33,263 nt of DNA. It comes from Gammaproteobacteria bacterium (GTDB taxonomy: Bacteria > Pseudomonadota > Gammaproteobacteria > Pseudomonadales > Azotimanducaceae). The notes below the pieces were generated by a model. The model worked only from the letters and a program-made list of their open reading frames with translations. It did not search any database and was not told the DNA's origin. Numbering within the stretch: the stretch's first letter is position 1; each line of letters opens with the position of its first letter. Location of the stretch: the NCBI GenBank assembly GCA_028821405.1, contig JAPPGK010000067.1:1-33263 (forward strand), written 5' to 3'. This document shows positions 21,760-28,183 of the stretch, in pieces. A program made the position numbers and the translations under genes.

Positions 21760-23279
21760 GGCGCTTGCACGGCCTGGAGGAATTCCTCGCGGCCCGGCCG
21801 CGGCGCATCGTCCTCCTGGGCCGTCTTCTGGTAGCCCTCTAGGACGAGGCGGGCGAGATCTGGCCGCTCCTCCCCCATACCGGGCGGGTCGAGCAGGTTG
21901 ACCTGTCGGAACAGCAATCGCAGGACGTCCACGCTTTGCCTCGTGGCATAGCGCAACCCCTTGCGGAAGATCACCCGGCGCCGGATGGCCTCGTCGATCG
22001 AACCGTCCGGGCGATTGAAGTCGTAGGGGTTCTCGCCGCGTTGCAGGGCCTTGTTGATTGCCAAGGCATCGGCGTCGCGTTTCACCTGGTGCTCGTACCA
22101 GGGCACCACGAGACGTTCCACCCTGGCGTCGAATTCGCGCGCCCGTTGTGCGGGCCCGGACTCGGCGTCGAGCGCCTCGGCGAGTTCGAGGGCCGAGGTC
22201 CAACCCAGCGCGCAGCCGCGACCGGCGATGGGGTTGGTGTGGATGTGGGCGTCGCCTATGGCGAAGAAGTTCGCCAGGAGCGGACGTCCGTCGCGGAGAT
22301 ACCTCCGCCGGGAATTGGTGAGGTTGCCATAAAGGTAGACCTTGCTGATGGGAGTGGATTCCTCGACCCAATCTCGTGTCGCATCGATCGCCCGGGTTGC
22401 GAGGTCGAACTCCCGTTCCTTGGCGACGATTCGCAGCGGCGCGTCCTCGGGGTCGGCAGCCAACGTGATGGAGAAAGTCCGGTTGTCGCTACGGAAGATG
22501 CCGGCCTTGAGGTAGCCGAGATCGATTCCCGCCACGCCTCCGGCGAGGGAAGTGCGTCCGTCCAGGAGCGGATACTCGGCGCCATCCTTCAGGCGGTAGA
22601 ACCGCGACGTGTAGAAGATGCCGCAGGGATGCTCCTCCAGGGCGGGCGGTTCGATGCCGGCGGCGGCAAGCCACCGGGGCGCCCGGGTATTGCGACCGCT
22701 CGCATCGACGATGTTCTCGGCGTCGAGGCGGAGTGCGCCGTTCGCGGTCTTCAGCGAGACGCCCGCCACGCGGTGTCCATGTCCGTCCGCCCTGACATGG
22801 AGCGCGCGCACGTCGCCGTGGATGAACGCAAACCCATCGCCGGCAAGCGTATCGAGCATGTAGCGCCGCAGCAGGAACTCGAAGACCACCCGCCGGCATG
22901 AGAGGAACGAGATGTCGTCGTCCTCGGGAAGGAACTGCGGCGCTTCGAAGGTGTTGCGCGCCACGTCCTTGAAGGTCAGCACCTCGGCGCCGGCGTCGGT
23001 CAGGATATCGAAGAAACGGGGAATGTCCCGGCGCAACGCATTGACCAGGGGTGCGAGTAGGACATGACTGTGGCGGATCTGCCCGGCACCCTCTCGGCGC
23101 CATTGCTCGAAGGCCAGCAAATGGTCGGCAGGCATGGGCGTGGAGTCCCGTTCGACGCATGCCACCCTCAGACCGCGCCCGCATAGGGCCATCGCCGCGG
23201 CGAGACCGGCAATGGAGCCGCCGACGACCACGACATCGAATCGCCGGGCCGACGATGTCTGCTCATAGTTAGCCCGCAT
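21756..23279 (-). CDS. FAD-dependent oxidoreductase, monooxygenase/halogenase-like
   Basis: The protein is 507 residues with an N-terminal FAD-binding Rossmann motif (VVVVGGSIAGLAAAMAL, residues about 16-32). A second FAD motif, GDAHIHTNPIAGRGCALG, lies near 340. This layout fits the para-hydroxybenzoate hydroxylase/flavin halogenase/geranylgeranyl reductase superfamily. The halogenase GWxWxIP motif was not seen, so a hydroxylase or oxidase is more likely than a halogenase. The ribosome-binding site is GGTGAGG immediately before ATG 23279. It is the first gene of a two-gene unit with the class III aminotransferase; an oxidation plus transamination pathway on an amine or amino-acid-like compound is a fair guess, but nothing shows the substrate. 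Confidence 0.85.
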   Translation of the reverse strand: MRANYEQTSSARRFDVVVVGGSIAGLAAAMALCGRGLRVACVERDSTPMPADHLLAFEQWRREGAGQIRHSHVLLAPLVNALRRDIPRFFDILTDAGAEVLTFKDVARNTFEAPQFLPEDDDISFLSCRRVVFEFLLRRYMLDTLAGDGFAFIHGDVRALHVRADGHGHRVAGVSLKTANGALRLDAENIVDASGRNTRAPRWLAAAGIEPPALEEHPCGIFYTSRFYRLKDGAEYPLLDGRTSLAGGVAGIDLGYLKAGIFRSDNRTFSITLAADPEDAPLRIVAKEREFDLATRAIDATRDWVEESTPISKVYLYGNLTNSRRRYLRDGRPLLANFFAIGDAHIHTNPIAGRGCALGWTSALELAEALDAESGPAQRAREFDARVERLVVPWYEHQVKRDADALAINKALQRGENPYDFNRPDGSIDEAIRRRVIFRKGLRYATRQSVDVLRLLFRQVNLLDPPGMGEERPDLARLVLEGYQKTAQEDDAPRPGREEFLQAVQAP

Positions 23280-23632
23280 ACCTCACCGGATCGCTTGTAC
23301 CACGACGCAACTGATTGGTTCGACTAGCGTTTTGGGGATCTTCGAGACGCTGGAGAGTCGACAGGCCGCGCTGCCGCGCCCTTGCGGGTCTCCTGGCCGT
23401 GGGCGCGCACGTGCTCCCACGACCGTAGGCCCCGCTATGCTTTCTTGCGAGGGGAAGCCCCTCGCGCTCCCCGGCTGAGGGCTCCCCGTCGCGAGCACTC
23501 GCACAGGACCAGGATCCGCAATCATCGCGGCCCCCGGTAAGGCATGCGGGCTCGTTTTCACTGTTGACGGCTTGCGATGGAAACGGTTAAGAGAACGGAT
23601 TGTCGGTGAAGACGGAACTCTAAAGGGGCATT
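23280..23632. other. Divergent spacer between flavoprotein and kinase genes
   Basis: There are 353 bases without a convincing gene. They hold a perfect eight-base stem (GCGAGGGG at 23447-23454 with CCCCTCGC at 23458-23465, three-base loop). A TTGACG -35-like box lies at 23564-23569, with a poor -10 after 17 bases, facing the kinase gene. A single TTGTAC hexamer, like the MerR half-sites further on, lies at 23295-23300, just upstream of the flavoprotein start. An open frame on the - strand, 23283-23561, has no recognisable product. Confidence 0.45.
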
Positions 23633-24649
23633 ATGGCAGCGGTGGAGGGGATCGACATCGAAAACGTGACCGCTTGGGTCGCGGAACGGATCGACGGCTT
23701 GGAACCGCCGCTCGAGTTCACGCTGATCGCGGGCGGCCATTCGAATCTCACCTACAAGTTCGTGGACCGTCGGGGCGAGGCATTCGTGCTTCGCCGCCCG
23801 CCGCTAGGCCATATCCTGGAGAGTGCGCACGACATGGGACGGGAGCACCGCATCGTCTCGGCGCTTGTGCATACCGACGTGCCGGTGCCGGCGACCTTCG
23901 GATTGTGCGACGACAACGACGTCAACGGCGCTCACTTCTACCTGATGAAGTTCGTCGAAGGCGTCGTGCCCCATGACGCGCAAGCGGCGGCCACGATTCC
24001 CTTGGATGACCGCCGCTCGGCCGGCGAGCATATCGTCGACGTGCTCGCCACGCTTCACCTGATCGATCCCGACGACGTGGGACTTGGCACCCTCGCCCGC
24101 AAGGAGGGGTACATCGAACGTCAACTCAAGCGCTGGACCAAGCAATGGGAGGCGACCAAGACCCACGAGATCCCCGAGATGGAGGAGAGCGAACGCCTGT
24201 TGCACGAGGACATGCCCGAGCAGATCGGCTCGGCCATCGTTCACGGTGACTATCGCATCGGCAACATGATCATTCGCGACGGCCGCGTGGCGGCACTGCT
24301 GGACTGGGAACTGTGCACGCTCGGCGACCCCCTGGCGGACTTGGGCTACCTGCTCAACAACTGGATCGAACCGGGCGATCGGGGCGCCGAAGGCAATCCC
24401 ACCGGCGTGGGGGGCTTTCCCGGACGCGACCACGTGCTCGCCGTGTACGAGGAACGCACGGGTCGCGATCTCTCGCGCATCAACTACTACCGGGCGTTCT
24501 CCCACTGGCGCCTCGGGGCGATTGCCCAAGGCGTCTACAAGCGCTACCTCGTGGGCGCGATGGGCAGGAACCGCGATTTCGACTTGGAGAAGTACAAGCT
24601 CGGCATCCACCAACGGGCGGAATCGGCATTGAGGTTCCTGACGAACTGA
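23633..24649 (+). CDS. APH-fold phosphotransferase, ACAD10/11-like
   Basis: The protein is 338 residues with the aminoglycoside phosphotransferase (protein-kinase-like) fold. The ATP-binding part has a GGHSNLTYKF loop near 34 and a conserved FVLRRPP strand with the ATP-holding lysine position replaced by Arg. The catalytic loop is HGDYRIGN (His204, Asp206, Asn211), and the metal-binding Asp224 is in LLDWELCTLGDPLADLGYLL. These sequences are those of the family related to the kinase domains of ACAD10 and ACAD11, which phosphorylate hydroxyacyl-CoA-type compounds for lipid catabolism; antibiotic resistance is not suggested. The start has a very good AAAGGGG five bases upstream. It stands alone, with no acyl-CoA dehydrogenase next to it in this window. 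Confidence 0.88.
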   Translation: MAAVEGIDIENVTAWVAERIDGLEPPLEFTLIAGGHSNLTYKFVDRRGEAFVLRRPPLGHILESAHDMGREHRIVSALVHTDVPVPATFGLCDDNDVNGAHFYLMKFVEGVVPHDAQAAATIPLDDRRSAGEHIVDVLATLHLIDPDDVGLGTLARKEGYIERQLKRWTKQWEATKTHEIPEMEESERLLHEDMPEQIGSAIVHGDYRIGNMIIRDGRVAALLDWELCTLGDPLADLGYLLNNWIEPGDRGAEGNPTGVGGFPGRDHVLAVYEERTGRDLSRINYYRAFSHWRLGAIAQGVYKRYLVGAMGRNRDFDLEKYKLGIHQRAESALRFLTN

Positions 24650-24707
24650 CGTCTCGGACCCATGCGATGTAGTGGCGAAGCGTTCTTAGGTTCGAGAGGT
24701 GTTGGAG

Positions 24708-24828
24708 AAAAAAGGGGGCGCGCCAGCGGTGACTTGCACCGCTGGAGGCAGCTTCAATTTGGGGGGAAGGACACAAGCATACAGGGAGGACCGAAGCTGC
24801 TGACGCGCCTAAACTCAATTTGTACTGG
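24708..24828 (-). ncRNA. Candidate structured small RNA, three-way junction
   Basis: Read on the - strand, about 120 nt fold without strain. An outer stem P1 (GGCGCG, 24809-24804, with CGCGCC, 24722-24717) closes two arms. P2 is GCAGCTTC (24800-24793) with GAAGCTGC (24755-24748), holding a 37-base pyrimidine-rich loop. P3 is CCAGCGGTG (24745-24737) with CACCGCTGG (24731-24723) around a five-base loop. P1 is followed by CCC and six Ts (24713-24708), a Rho-independent style end. The P2 loop contains CCTCCC and TCCTTCCCCCC, which can pair with Shine-Dalgarno sequences. A strong promoter sits upstream. It lies about 70 bases after the MerR gene on the same strand and is probably its own transcript. 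I recognise no known RNA family. On the + strand the same fold would be the 3' end of the kinase message. Confidence 0.68.
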
Positions 24829-24843
24829 TTTTGTATAGTACAA
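24820..24843 (-). promoter_or_regulatory. Probable MerR-type operator at the small RNA promoter
   Basis: In + strand letters, TTGTACT (24820-24826) and AGTACAA (24837-24843) form an inverted repeat. TTGTAC (24820) and TTGTAT (24831) are also direct repeats exactly 11 bases apart. The site covers the -10 box and the expected start, which suits repression. The same TTGTAC half-site recurs at the merR promoter. Confidence 0.6.
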
Positions 24844-24882
24844 GCGATTTAGCGGCTGTCAAGCTTTTTTTGAGTTTTTTTT
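24835..24882 (-). promoter_or_regulatory. Strong promoter with UP element for the small RNA
   Basis: On the - strand, eight As (24882-24875) and seven As (24871-24865) lie about 11 bases apart, followed two bases later by a perfect TTGACA at 24862-24857. The -10 is TACTAT at 24840-24835 (16-base spacer), or TATACA at 24837-24832 (19-base spacer, the unusual length seen in MerR-activated promoters). Phased A-tracts directly before a -35 are a classic UP element. The AT content stands out against the GC-rich surroundings. Confidence 0.72.
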
Positions 24883-24899
24883 GCCGGACAGGGCAATGG

Positions 24900-25802
24900 T
24901 CAGTTCGCGGCGGCCAATAGCCCATGTGTCTCGACGAAGACGCTCAGCGACTCCTCAAGTTGCGCGCGCGCGCCACCGAGGCGCTTCTCTGCCAGTGCGT
25001 GGTCCCGACCGACGGTGCCGTGGCGGACCCCGCATCGGTGGGTATGGGTCTCGAAATCGTTGATCTCGCCAATGAGCTCGGCGAGGTGGCGCGGACATTC
25101 ACATCCCGCCCGCGAAGCCATCAGTGATATGTGCACGAGCTCCTCATCGCTGTAGCGTCTCGACGAGGTCGGGTCTGCAGACGTCGAGGCGCGAACGCGG
25201 CGCACCAGGGTCTGCCATTCCGCTGGCCAGCGCAGGATTGCCCGCCCGGACTGGCGGCATTCGTCGAGGTCGGTGGCCGTGGCATATCGGAATGCAACGA
25301 CCACTCGACTATCGGGACAGACTTCCTGAATACCTTCAATGTGTTGGGTGTCCAAGGTGGGCACGTAGACGACTAGGCAGTCAAGTTGGGGGAGCGCGCC
25401 CCGATCTGCTTTGAGCTCCGCCGCGCTTGTCCATTCGGCAACGATGTCCAGACCAACGTCGCCGGTCACGAGGTCCCGGCAGGCTTCGCGATGGGCAAGG
25501 ATGAGCTGCCCGCCCACGAGGCCGGTCCTGGGCCGGTGGGCCGGGGAGCGGATTGGCTGCGGGCGCAATCGTCGTTGCAGTTCGTCGTCATCGAGCCTTA
25601 ACAGTTGGCTGATGGGGTGGCCTTGATCGAGCAGCGTCTTGACGTTGAGGAGCCGTTGGACCTGGGATGCGCTATAGAAGCGTGTCTTGCCCGCCCGTTC
25701 GGCCGGCTGCAGGCCATAGCGCCGTTCCCAAGCGCGCAGACATTCGGGACTGATCCCGGTGCGTTTGGCGACGGCGCCGATCTTGTATAGATCCTCGTCC
25801 AC
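24900..25802 (-). CDS. MerR-family transcriptional regulator
   Basis: The protein is 300 residues. The N-terminal winged helix-turn-helix is a clear MerR domain: YKIGAVAKRTGISPECLRAW, then ERRYGLQPAERAGKTRFYS, then the dimerisation helix with LLDQGHPISQLLRLDDDEL. The middle part (about 95-200) alternates hydrophobic strands and helices as in a flavodoxin/receiver-like or cobalamin-domain fold, but the B12-binding His motif of CarH/LitR is not seen. The C-terminal part (about 210-300) is helical and contains CECPRHLAELIGEINDFE, a segment that I recall from other CarH/LitR-type regulators. The start is GTG 25802, with GGATCGAG upstream. It probably represses its own promoter and that of the small RNA. 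The ligand is unknown; its two cysteines in CEC could sense redox or metal. Confidence 0.85.
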   Translation of the reverse strand: MDEDLYKIGAVAKRTGISPECLRAWERRYGLQPAERAGKTRFYSASQVQRLLNVKTLLDQGHPISQLLRLDDDELQRRLRPQPIRSPAHRPRTGLVGGQLILAHREACRDLVTGDVGLDIVAEWTSAAELKADRGALPQLDCLVVYVPTLDTQHIEGIQEVCPDSRVVVAFRYATATDLDECRQSGRAILRWPAEWQTLVRRVRASTSADPTSSRRYSDEELVHISLMASRAGCECPRHLAELIGEINDFETHTHRCGVRHGTVGRDHALAEKRLGGARAQLEESLSVFVETHGLLAAAN

Positions 25803-25829
25803 GCTCGATCCGGTCGAAGTGGACCGCCG

Positions 25830-25858
25830 ATTGTACGTTCCTATACGTTATTTGTACA
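25830..25858 (-). promoter_or_regulatory. merR promoter overlapped by repeated TTGTAC half-sites
   Basis: On the - strand, TGTACA (25858-25853) and TACAAT (25835-25830) are 17 bases apart and form a good -35/-10 pair, with about 20 bases from the expected start to the GTG. The same stretch in + letters has TTGTAC (25831), CTATAC (25841) and TTGTAC (25852), spaced 10 and 11 bases, one helical turn. Tandem 11-base half-sites over the promoter are how CarH-type MerR proteins bind. The site also lies in the divergent region of the HATPase gene. Confidence 0.6.
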
Positions 25859-25946
25859 CGCGCCGTGCTCGCCTGCTCGCTTGCCGTAGAGGCACCCCTT
25901 GCAGTCGCCCGGTTGACACACCCAAATGTCGGTGCCGCGGTGTGGC

Positions 25947-25975
25947 CCCGTGTTTGGCACGGGATGATGTACTAT
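25947..25975 (+). promoter_or_regulatory. Possible leaderless start region of the HATPase gene
   Basis: CCCGTG (25947-25952) and CACGGG (25958-25963) form an inverted repeat, and TACTAT at 25970-25975 resembles a -10 box seven bases before ATG 25982. There is no good -35 at the right distance; a perfect TTGACA at 25913-25918 is too far for this box. Confidence 0.3.
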
Positions 25976-25981
25976 CGTCGC

Positions 25982-26437
25982 ATGGGCGGTGCCGGATCAG
26001 ACCAGCAGGGTTCCAACCGGGGGATGCACGTATCGCTGCAGCCGGAGTTGAACACGGCTCTCACGGCGTTGGCGGACGCGGTCGAGGAGTTCGCGGCGCG
26101 GGAGTCGCTCGGTGGCGCATTGTCGATCAACCTCAACCTGGTTCTCGACGAACTGGTTACCAACAGCGTCAGCTACGCGTTGACCGAAGTGGAGAAGCCA
26201 ATGCTTGAGCTGCGGCTTCGACGCGATGGCGATCTGGTGGTCGCCGAGGTTGAGGACAACGGTGCCGCGTTCGATCCCTTCAAGGACGCGCCGAAGCCCG
26301 ACACCAAAAAGGGTCTCGACGAGAGACCGATAGGCGGACTCGGGGTGTTCCTGGTGATGCAACTCACCGAGACGGCTCACTATGAGCGCGCCGGCGACGT
26401 CAACAGGATCATCCTGCATATGAAGATGGAGACCTGA
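25982..26437 (+). CDS. Anti-sigma-type HATPase (RsbW/SpoIIAB-like)
   Basis: The protein is 151 residues from this ATG and consists of one GHKL ATPase domain of the serine-kinase anti-sigma type. The N box is LNLVLDELVTNSVSYAL, followed by VEDNGAAFDPF (G1) and GGLGVFLVMQL (G2). Such proteins bind and phosphorylate a STAS partner and hold a target, usually a sigma factor. The STAS gene follows after five bases. The start is uncertain: ATG 25982 has no ribosome-binding site, but lies seven bases after a TACTAT box (25970-25975), so the message may be leaderless; ATG 26024 would give a compact 137-residue protein. A perfect small hairpin (25947-25963, CCCGTG with CACGGG) precedes it. No sigma factor gene is nearby. 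Confidence 0.86.
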   Translation: MGGAGSDQQGSNRGMHVSLQPELNTALTALADAVEEFAARESLGGALSINLNLVLDELVTNSVSYALTEVEKPMLELRLRRDGDLVVAEVEDNGAAFDPFKDAPKPDTKKGLDERPIGGLGVFLVMQLTETAHYERAGDVNRIILHMKMET

Positions 26438-26442
26438 TACAC

Positions 26443-26793
26443 ATGGCGAATCAATCCAACCTGACGGTCCCGAGCGTCGAGCAGGACAATGCCGTTGTGC
26501 TTTGCCCGACCGGTCGCGTGGACGGTACGAACGTGACGATCCTCCAGGGCGCTGTGCGCGAACGGCTGGAGGCCGGACAGGCGAACATCGTGTTCGACCT
26601 CGCCGATCTGAACTACATCAGCAGTGCGGGCCTCCGGGTATTCCTCATGGCCGCCCGGGACCTCCAGGGGCAGGGCGGTAGAGCCGCCTTCTGCAACCTA
26701 TCCGAGCAGATCCGCCAGGTGTTCGAGATCACGGGCTTCGACAAGATCCTGTCCGTTCACGGCAACCGCGACGATGCCCTGTCGACCTTTTGA
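26443..26793 (+). CDS. STAS-domain anti-sigma factor antagonist
   Basis: The protein is 116 residues and is a single STAS domain of the SpoIIAA/RsbV type. The conserved loop FDLADLNYISSAGLRVFLMA (51-70) has the phosphorylatable serine, Ser61 by alignment with SpoIIAA Ser58 (Ser60 is next to it). Unphosphorylated, it should bind the HATPase encoded just upstream and release that protein's target; phosphorylated, it should let go. The receiver-PP2C protein encoded downstream is the likely phosphatase. The ribosome-binding site is weak (GGAG, 12 bases away), and coupling to the upstream gene through the five-base gap probably helps. Full-length and intact. Confidence 0.9.
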   Translation: MANQSNLTVPSVEQDNAVVLCPTGRVDGTNVTILQGAVRERLEAGQANIVFDLADLNYISSAGLRVFLMAARDLQGQGGRAAFCNLSEQIRQVFEITGFDKILSVHGNRDDALSTF

Positions 26794-26855
26794 TCGTCGA
26801 CCTGTCGCGGGGAACACGTCAGTCGAAACGGCGGCGCGACGACGACGCGGCGTAG

Positions 26856-26876
26856 GGGACGGGCCTGGCCGGTCCC
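26856..26876 (+). terminator. Imperfect terminator-like hairpin after STAS gene
   Basis: GGGAC (26856-26860) pairs with GTCCC (26872-26876), then a G-G mismatch, then GG with CC around a five-base loop. It resembles the hairpin after rpoC in sequence (GGGACGGGC core, then GTCCCGCGTC). There is no T run. The 201-base gap up to the next gene is otherwise GC-rich and empty. Confidence 0.35.
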
Positions 26877-26994
26877 GCGTCTGCCGTCGCATTCAACGCC
26901 CGGCCGTCGCGAATCCGCACCTCGGCGCGCCCTGGCGGGCCGCTTCGGGCCGCGACGGATTACGGTGCGTTTCGACGTACCGCAGGATGAAGTG

Positions 26995-28161
26995 ATGTCC
27001 ACGTCGGCGAAGATACTGGTCGTTGACGACGAGGAAGACCTCGAACTGTTGATGCGGCAGCGGTTTCGCCGCCAAGTGCGCAGGGGCGAGTACGAGTTCT
27101 ACTTTGCGCACAATGGCCGGGAGGCATTGGATGTGCTGGGGGAGAACCCGGACATCCGACTGGTGCTGTCCGATATCAACATGCCCGTCATGGATGGACT
27201 CACGTTGCTAAGCCAGTTGGCGGAGATCGAGGCCAACATATCCGCGGTCGTGGTGTCCGCCTACGGCGACATGGCGAACATCCGCACGGCCATGAACCGG
27301 GGCGCTTTCGACTTCGTTACCAAACCCATCGATTTCAGTGACCTGCAGGTCACCGTCGAGAAGACCTTGCGCCACATACAGGTCCTGGAAGATGCCTTGG
27401 TATCCCGTGACCGGCTTGTGGCCCTCAGGCAGGAATTGGTGGTGGCGAGCCAGGTACAGACATCCGTCCTGCCGGCCGCGCTGCCCGTCACCGAGCACTT
27501 CGACGTGCATGCCCAGATGACGCCGGCCCGCGAGATAGGCGGCGACTTCTACGACTTCTTCAGCGTCGACGAATACCGGATGGGGTTGGTGATCGCCGAC
27601 GTTTCGGACAAGGGCATTCCCGCAGCGCTGTTCACGATGGTAAGCCGTGCGCTCCTCAAGGCCGCCGCGCGCAACCACGTGTCGCCGTCGGCGTGTCTCC
27701 ACGAGGTGAACCAGCTCGTCAGCCAGGACAACGACGCGTGCATGTTCGTCACGTTGTTCTATGCCGTGCTCGATCTGCGCGACGGAAACCTGCGCTACTG
27801 CAACGGCGGCCACAATCCGCCCCGGCTCATCAGCCGGGGGGAGATCCGGGAAGTACCGTCCACCGGGGACATCGCGCTCGGCATCTTCATGGAGCACGAG
27901 TTCCACGACAACGAGGTTGTTCTGGGCGTGGGCGATGCCTTGTTCCTCTACACGGACGGGATCACCGAGGCGTGCAACGTCGCGGAGGAGGAGTTCGGCG
28001 AGAAGCGTCTCGACGAGATGCTCGAGCGTACGGGGGATGCCTCGATATCGGACGTGGTGGCCGAGGTTGTCGGGGCGGTCGAGGAGTTCGCCGGCGGCGT
28101 CGCGCAGTTCGATGACATGACCTGCTTGGCGGTGCGGTTGAACAGTACGAAGCCGGCTTGA
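26995..28161 (+). CDS. Response regulator with PP2C (RsbU/SpoIIE) phosphatase output
   Basis: The protein is 388 residues. The N-terminal receiver domain (5-120) has the acidic pocket VVDDEED, phosphoacceptor Asp60 in LVLSDINMP, and Lys110 in FVTKPID. A linker helix (about 121-155) leads to a PP2C-type SpoIIE phosphatase with EIGGDFYDFF (Asp184), VIADVSDKGIPAALF (Asp202), LYTDGITEA and FDDMTCLAV near the end, so all metal-binding aspartates are present. Phosphorylation by a histidine kinase should switch on removal of phosphate from the STAS protein. ATG 26995 has AGGA eight bases upstream; a GTG at 26965 would add ten residues without such a site. The likely kinase is encoded two genes downstream. 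Similar to HsbR/CrsR-type regulators, but here the HATPase is a separate protein. Confidence 0.93.
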   Translation: MSTSAKILVVDDEEDLELLMRQRFRRQVRRGEYEFYFAHNGREALDVLGENPDIRLVLSDINMPVMDGLTLLSQLAEIEANISAVVVSAYGDMANIRTAMNRGAFDFVTKPIDFSDLQVTVEKTLRHIQVLEDALVSRDRLVALRQELVVASQVQTSVLPAALPVTEHFDVHAQMTPAREIGGDFYDFFSVDEYRMGLVIADVSDKGIPAALFTMVSRALLKAAARNHVSPSACLHEVNQLVSQDNDACMFVTLFYAVLDLRDGNLRYCNGGHNPPRLISRGEIREVPSTGDIALGIFMEHEFHDNEVVLGVGDALFLYTDGITEACNVAEEEFGEKRLDEMLERTGDASISDVVAEVVGAVEEFAGGVAQFDDMTCLAVRLNSTKPA

Positions 28162-28183
28162 CCGACACGCGGCCGGGATCGTG

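Noticed and set aside
21760-22371. Upstream extension of the aminotransferase frame
   Set aside because: The extra 204 codons overlap the flavoprotein gene in another frame and lack family similarity; the ATGA overlap marks the true start.
21756-23279. Flavin-dependent tryptophan halogenase
   Set aside because: The GWxWxIP halogenase motif was not found; only the general FAD motifs fit.
23283-23561. 92-codon frame on the - strand in the divergent spacer
   Set aside because: No ribosome-binding site, no recognisable product, Pro/Gly/Arg-rich composition typical of chance frames.
23633-24649. Aminoglycoside-resistance gene
   Set aside because: The APH-fold sequence matches the ACAD10/11-type metabolic kinases by motif, not resistance enzymes.
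24708-24828. Reading the structured element as signal recognition particle RNA or a known riboswitch
   Set aside because: The conserved SRP core and the cyclic-di-GMP and cobalamin riboswitch motifs are absent.
25953-25972. Sigma-54 promoter before the HATPase gene
   Set aside because: TGGCAC is present, but the GC of the -12 element is missing at the required spacing.
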